From Phycisphaerae bacterium (lineage in GTDB: Bacteria > Planctomycetota > Phycisphaerae > Phycisphaerales > SM1A02): a stretch of 6,201 bases of DNA. The notes beneath the pieces were generated by a model, which saw nothing but the letters and a program-made list of their open reading frames with translations, ran no database searches and was not told the origin of the DNA. The stretch is taken from the NCBI GenBank assembly GCA_016873355.1, contig VGXK01000131.1, positions 1 to 6,201 on the forward strand, written 5' to 3'. The position numbers and the translations under genes were made by a program. Of this stretch, positions 4,016 through 6,201 are shown piece by piece (the first letter of the stretch is position 1; each line of letters opens with the position of its first letter).

Positions 4016-6201
4016 ATGTCGTCAACGAGCGCTGGAGAGGACACGAGCCGATCCGCATTCGCCGCGCTGCTCGCGGCGGCGATGACCTTCGCGGCATCGA
4101 GCGCGACGGCGCTCGCGGCGTGTCCGCCCGACCTCGACGGAAGCGGCGAAGTGGACGGCGCCGATCTCGGCGGGCTGCTCGGGCAGTGGGGAGATTGCCC
4201 GGGATGCGAAGCCGACTTCGACGGCAACGGCGTCGTCGACGGCTCGGATCTCGGCTCGCTGCTCGGCGCCTGGGGCGCGTGTCCCGTCGAGCCCGAGTCG
4301 CCGCGCGCGATGCGTCTCGCCGGTCGCGCGCTCGCGTCGGCGCCGTGGTTCGAGTTCGTCCGAGCCGTGAACGCCGGTTCGAGCGCCACGATCATGATCG
4401 ACACGCTGCTCGATCCCGAGCTCGTCGGCGCCGCGGGCGATCTCTTCGTCGTCGAGGCGCGGAGCGAGGCGGAGTGGGTCGCGGATGGAACGCTCGTCGA
4501 CGTGCGCGGCGCATCGCAGCCGATCCTGCTCGTCGACGGCGGCGCTCCCGCGAACACGATTTCGATCGACGCGTCGGCGCTGCTCTCGGCGCAGGACGGC
4601 GATCGCTTCGGGCGTGAGTACGACCTCGTCGTCGACCTCAACGCGAACGGAACGCTCGACGGCGGCGACCTCGTCGACGGGTTCGGCGACGACCCCGCGC
4701 TCGTCGTGCTGCCGAATGCCACGATCGCCGGCGCCCACGCGGTCACCGTTCCGCCGGCCTACGCCGTCTCGGGCGTCACCGCCGGATTCACGATGGAGCG
4801 CCTCTACTATCCGAGCGACATCGCGTCGATGACGCCGCGACCGCTCGTGGTGATCAGCCACGGCAATGGTCACCAGTACACCTGGTACGACTACCTCGGG
4901 AATCACCTGGCGAGCTGGGGGTACATCGTGATGTCCCACCAGAACAACACGGCCGCCGGAATCGAGGCCGCGAGCACGACCACGCTCCAGCACACCGCCG
5001 CGATCATCAATCTGCAGGCGACGATCGCCGGCGGCGCGATCAACGGCAAGATCGACGACACGAAGATCATCTGGATCGGTCACAGCCGCGGCGGCGAGGG
5101 CGTCGTGCGCGCCTACGACCGCCTCTTCGACGGCACCTACACGCCGCCCTCGAGCGCGTACACGAAGGACGACATCGCGCTGCTCATCTCGATCGCGCCG
5201 ACCGACTTCCTCGGCAAGGGCGGGTCGACGACCGGCTCGGATCCCCACGCGAAGCCGTACTTCCTCATCTACGGCGCCGCCGACGGCGACGTCTGCGGCT
5301 GCCCCGACAACAACGTGGCGGACAGCTTCAACCTCTACGAGCGCGCGGTGGGAGATCACTGGTCGACCTACATCCACGGCGCCGACCACAACGACTTCAA
5401 CTGCTGCGGCGTGAACGACTTCAACGGTCCCGCGGGCACGGCGCTCGGTTCGACCGAGGTGCAGAAGATCGCCAAGGTGCACATGCTCGCCGCGATCAAA
5501 TCGGTGATCGACGAGAGCGTCGGCGCCAAGGAGCTTCGCTGGCGCCGCTACGCGAGCCTGCGGCCGCTCGGCGTGCTGGCGAGCGCCATCGTGCGCACCG
5601 ACGAGGCGCGGCTTGCAACGGGCGTGACCGCGGTGCTCGACGACTTCCAGACGCAGACTTCGACGCTGATCTCGTCCTCCGGCGGCGGAGTCGCGTTCAC
5701 GGTCTCGAGCCTCAGCGAAGGGTTGAGCAACGACAACAACACCTCCTTCACCTGGCTCACGAGCGACGCCTTCAACGGACAGGTGCGCGTCGGCGTCGGC
5801 GACACGCAGCGAAGCGCCGTCTTCACCTGGACTGCGCCGGGGTCGATCGAGTGGAGCGTGCCGGCGGCGCTCAAGGACTTCGGCGCTGCGGCGGCGCTCT
5901 CCTTCCGCGCCGGCCAGGGCACGCGCCATCCGAACGGAACGGCCGCCGATTCCACGCTCGTCGTGACGCTCGTCGATCTCGACGGCCTCGAGTCGTCGAT
6001 CTCGACCGGCCCGCTGGGGCAGGGATCGGGAAGGACCTACCAGCGCACCGGTTTCGGCACCGGCGCCGGATGGCAGAACGAGATCCAGACGATCCGGCTG
6101 CGACTCGACGACTTCCGCCGCCACGGCACGCCGATCGACCTGTCGAACATCGCGGCGGTGCGCTTCGAATTCGGCGAACCCGGCGAGAGCGCCGCCGGGC
6201 G
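4016..6201 (+). CDS. Secreted alpha/beta hydrolase with N-terminal GC-type dockerin-like repeats (3' end beyond window)
   Basis: The reading frame is open for 728 codons to the window edge. Residues 1-35 form a signal peptide with hydrophobic core 13-34 ending LAA before C36. Residues 36-89 are two 26-residue Cys-bounded dockerin-like calcium repeats. Residues about 97-255 form a linker domain with an EF-hand-like loop, D207-L-N-A-N-G...D215-G-G-D218. Residues about 260-495 are an alpha/beta hydrolase resembling the dienelactone hydrolase/PAF-acetylhydrolase group: oxyanion-type H282-G-N-G, nucleophile elbow G-H-S357-R-G, probable acid D423 (or D425) and H458. Residues about 540-728 look like a galactose-binding-type beta-sandwich (DDF at 542-544; RLRLDDF...IDLSNIAAVRFEFG). 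Substrate unknown; an ester of a polymer or lipid is plausible. ATG 4016 was chosen for GGAG 10 nt upstream; ATG 3995 (basic MKRR start) and ATG 3935 are in-frame alternatives. ATG 4082 lies inside the signal core and is unlikely. Confidence 0.92.
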   Translation, partial: MSSTSAGEDTSRSAFAALLAAAMTFAASSATALAACPPDLDGSGEVDGADLGGLLGQWGDCPGCEADFDGNGVVDGSDLGSLLGAWGACPVEPESPRAMRLAGRALASAPWFEFVRAVNAGSSATIMIDTLLDPELVGAAGDLFVVEARSEAEWVADGTLVDVRGASQPILLVDGGAPANTISIDASALLSAQDGDRFGREYDLVVDLNANGTLDGGDLVDGFGDDPALVVLPNATIAGAHAVTVPPAYAVSGVTAGFTMERLYYPSDIASMTPRPLVVISHGNGHQYTWYDYLGNHLASWGYIVMSHQNNTAAGIEAASTTTLQHTAAIINLQATIAGGAINGKIDDTKIIWIGHSRGGEGVVRAYDRLFDGTYTPPSSAYTKDDIALLISIAPTDFLGKGGSTTGSDPHAKPYFLIYGAADGDVCGCPDNNVADSFNLYERAVGDHWSTYIHGADHNDFNCCGVNDFNGPAGTALGSTEVQKIAKVHMLAAIKSVIDESVGAKELRWRRYASLRPLGVLASAIVRTDEARLATGVTAVLDDFQTQTSTLISSSGGGVAFTVSSLSEGLSNDNNTSFTWLTSDAFNGQVRVGVGDTQRSAVFTWTAPGSIEWSVPAALKDFGAAAALSFRAGQGTRHPNGTAADSTLVVTLVDLDGLESSISTGPLGQGSGRTYQRTGFGTGAGWQNEIQTIRLRLDDFRRHGTPIDLSNIAAVRFEFGEPGESAAG
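4121..4282 (+). repeat. Tandem GC-type dockerin-like calcium repeats within the hydrolase
   Basis: Two 26-codon repeats encode C36...C61 (4121-4198) and C64...C89 (4205-4282). Both follow C-x2-D-(L/F)-D-G-x-G-x-V-D-G-x-D-L-G-x-L-L-G-x-W-G-x-C. The Asp positions fit the calcium loop of type I dockerins. Each repeat begins and ends with Cys, which suggests an intra-repeat disulfide. This repeat type is common in Phycisphaerae exported proteins and is thought to mediate attachment or sorting; the binding partner is not known to me. They sit at the N-terminus immediately after the signal peptide. Confidence 0.88.

Noticed and set aside
3856..4746. 296-codon Ser/Pro-rich minus-strand frame
   Set aside because: Antisense to the signal peptide and dockerin repeats; its Ser/Pro bias is a mirror of Asp/Gly codons.
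4022..6124. 700-codon minus-strand open frame opposite the hydrolase
   Set aside because: Arg/Val/Asp-rich composition with no recognisable motif; the plus strand carries signal peptide, dockerin repeats and a full catalytic triad.

Overview
The window is GC-rich bacterial DNA and most likely comes from a planctomycete of the Phycisphaerae type. The main clue is at 4121-4282: two tandem Cys-bounded repeats of the form C-x2-D-(L/F)-D-G-x-G-x-V-D-G-x-D-L...W-G-x-C directly after a signal peptide. This is the 'GC-type dockerin' signature that is abundant in secreted proteins of that class. The assignment is inference from one motif family, GC content and weak Shine-Dalgarno use.

Layout. Positions 1-165 hold no gene I can support, but are dense in inverted repeats: a nested hairpin at 9-74, a hairpin at 113-128 and a 10-bp inverted repeat spanning the prpD stop codon. 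Positions 166-2897 on the minus strand form a two-gene operon. The upstream gene (2897 to 1731) encodes a fusion of a cobalamin-binding domain with a MeaB/ArgK-type GTPase. The downstream gene (1734 to 166) encodes a PrpD-family 2-methylcitrate dehydratase. They overlap by 4 nt (ATGA). Upstream, also on the minus strand after a 148-bp gap, lies an unrecognised two-helix membrane protein (3831 to 3046). A 184-bp divergent spacer separates it from a plus-strand gene that starts near 4016 and runs off the right edge. That gene encodes a large secreted alpha/beta hydrolase with an N-terminal dockerin-like pair and a C-terminal beta-sandwich-like region.

How the genes fit together. The operon pair points to propionyl-CoA or branched short-chain acyl-CoA metabolism. 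PrpD acts in the methylcitrate cycle. The fused cobalamin/GTPase protein looks like the N-terminal half of the fused isobutyryl-CoA mutase IcmF without its substrate-binding mutase domain, so a separate large subunit must be encoded elsewhere. The membrane protein and the secreted hydrolase show no evident functional link to this operon.

The most unusual points are the stand-alone cobalamin-domain/GTPase polypeptide coupled to PrpD, the N-terminal Cys-clamped dockerin pair with a coincident lipobox on the hydrolase, the cysteine pairs around the hydrolase active site, and the inverted-repeat cluster at the left edge. No tRNA, rRNA, CRISPR array or mobile element was seen.
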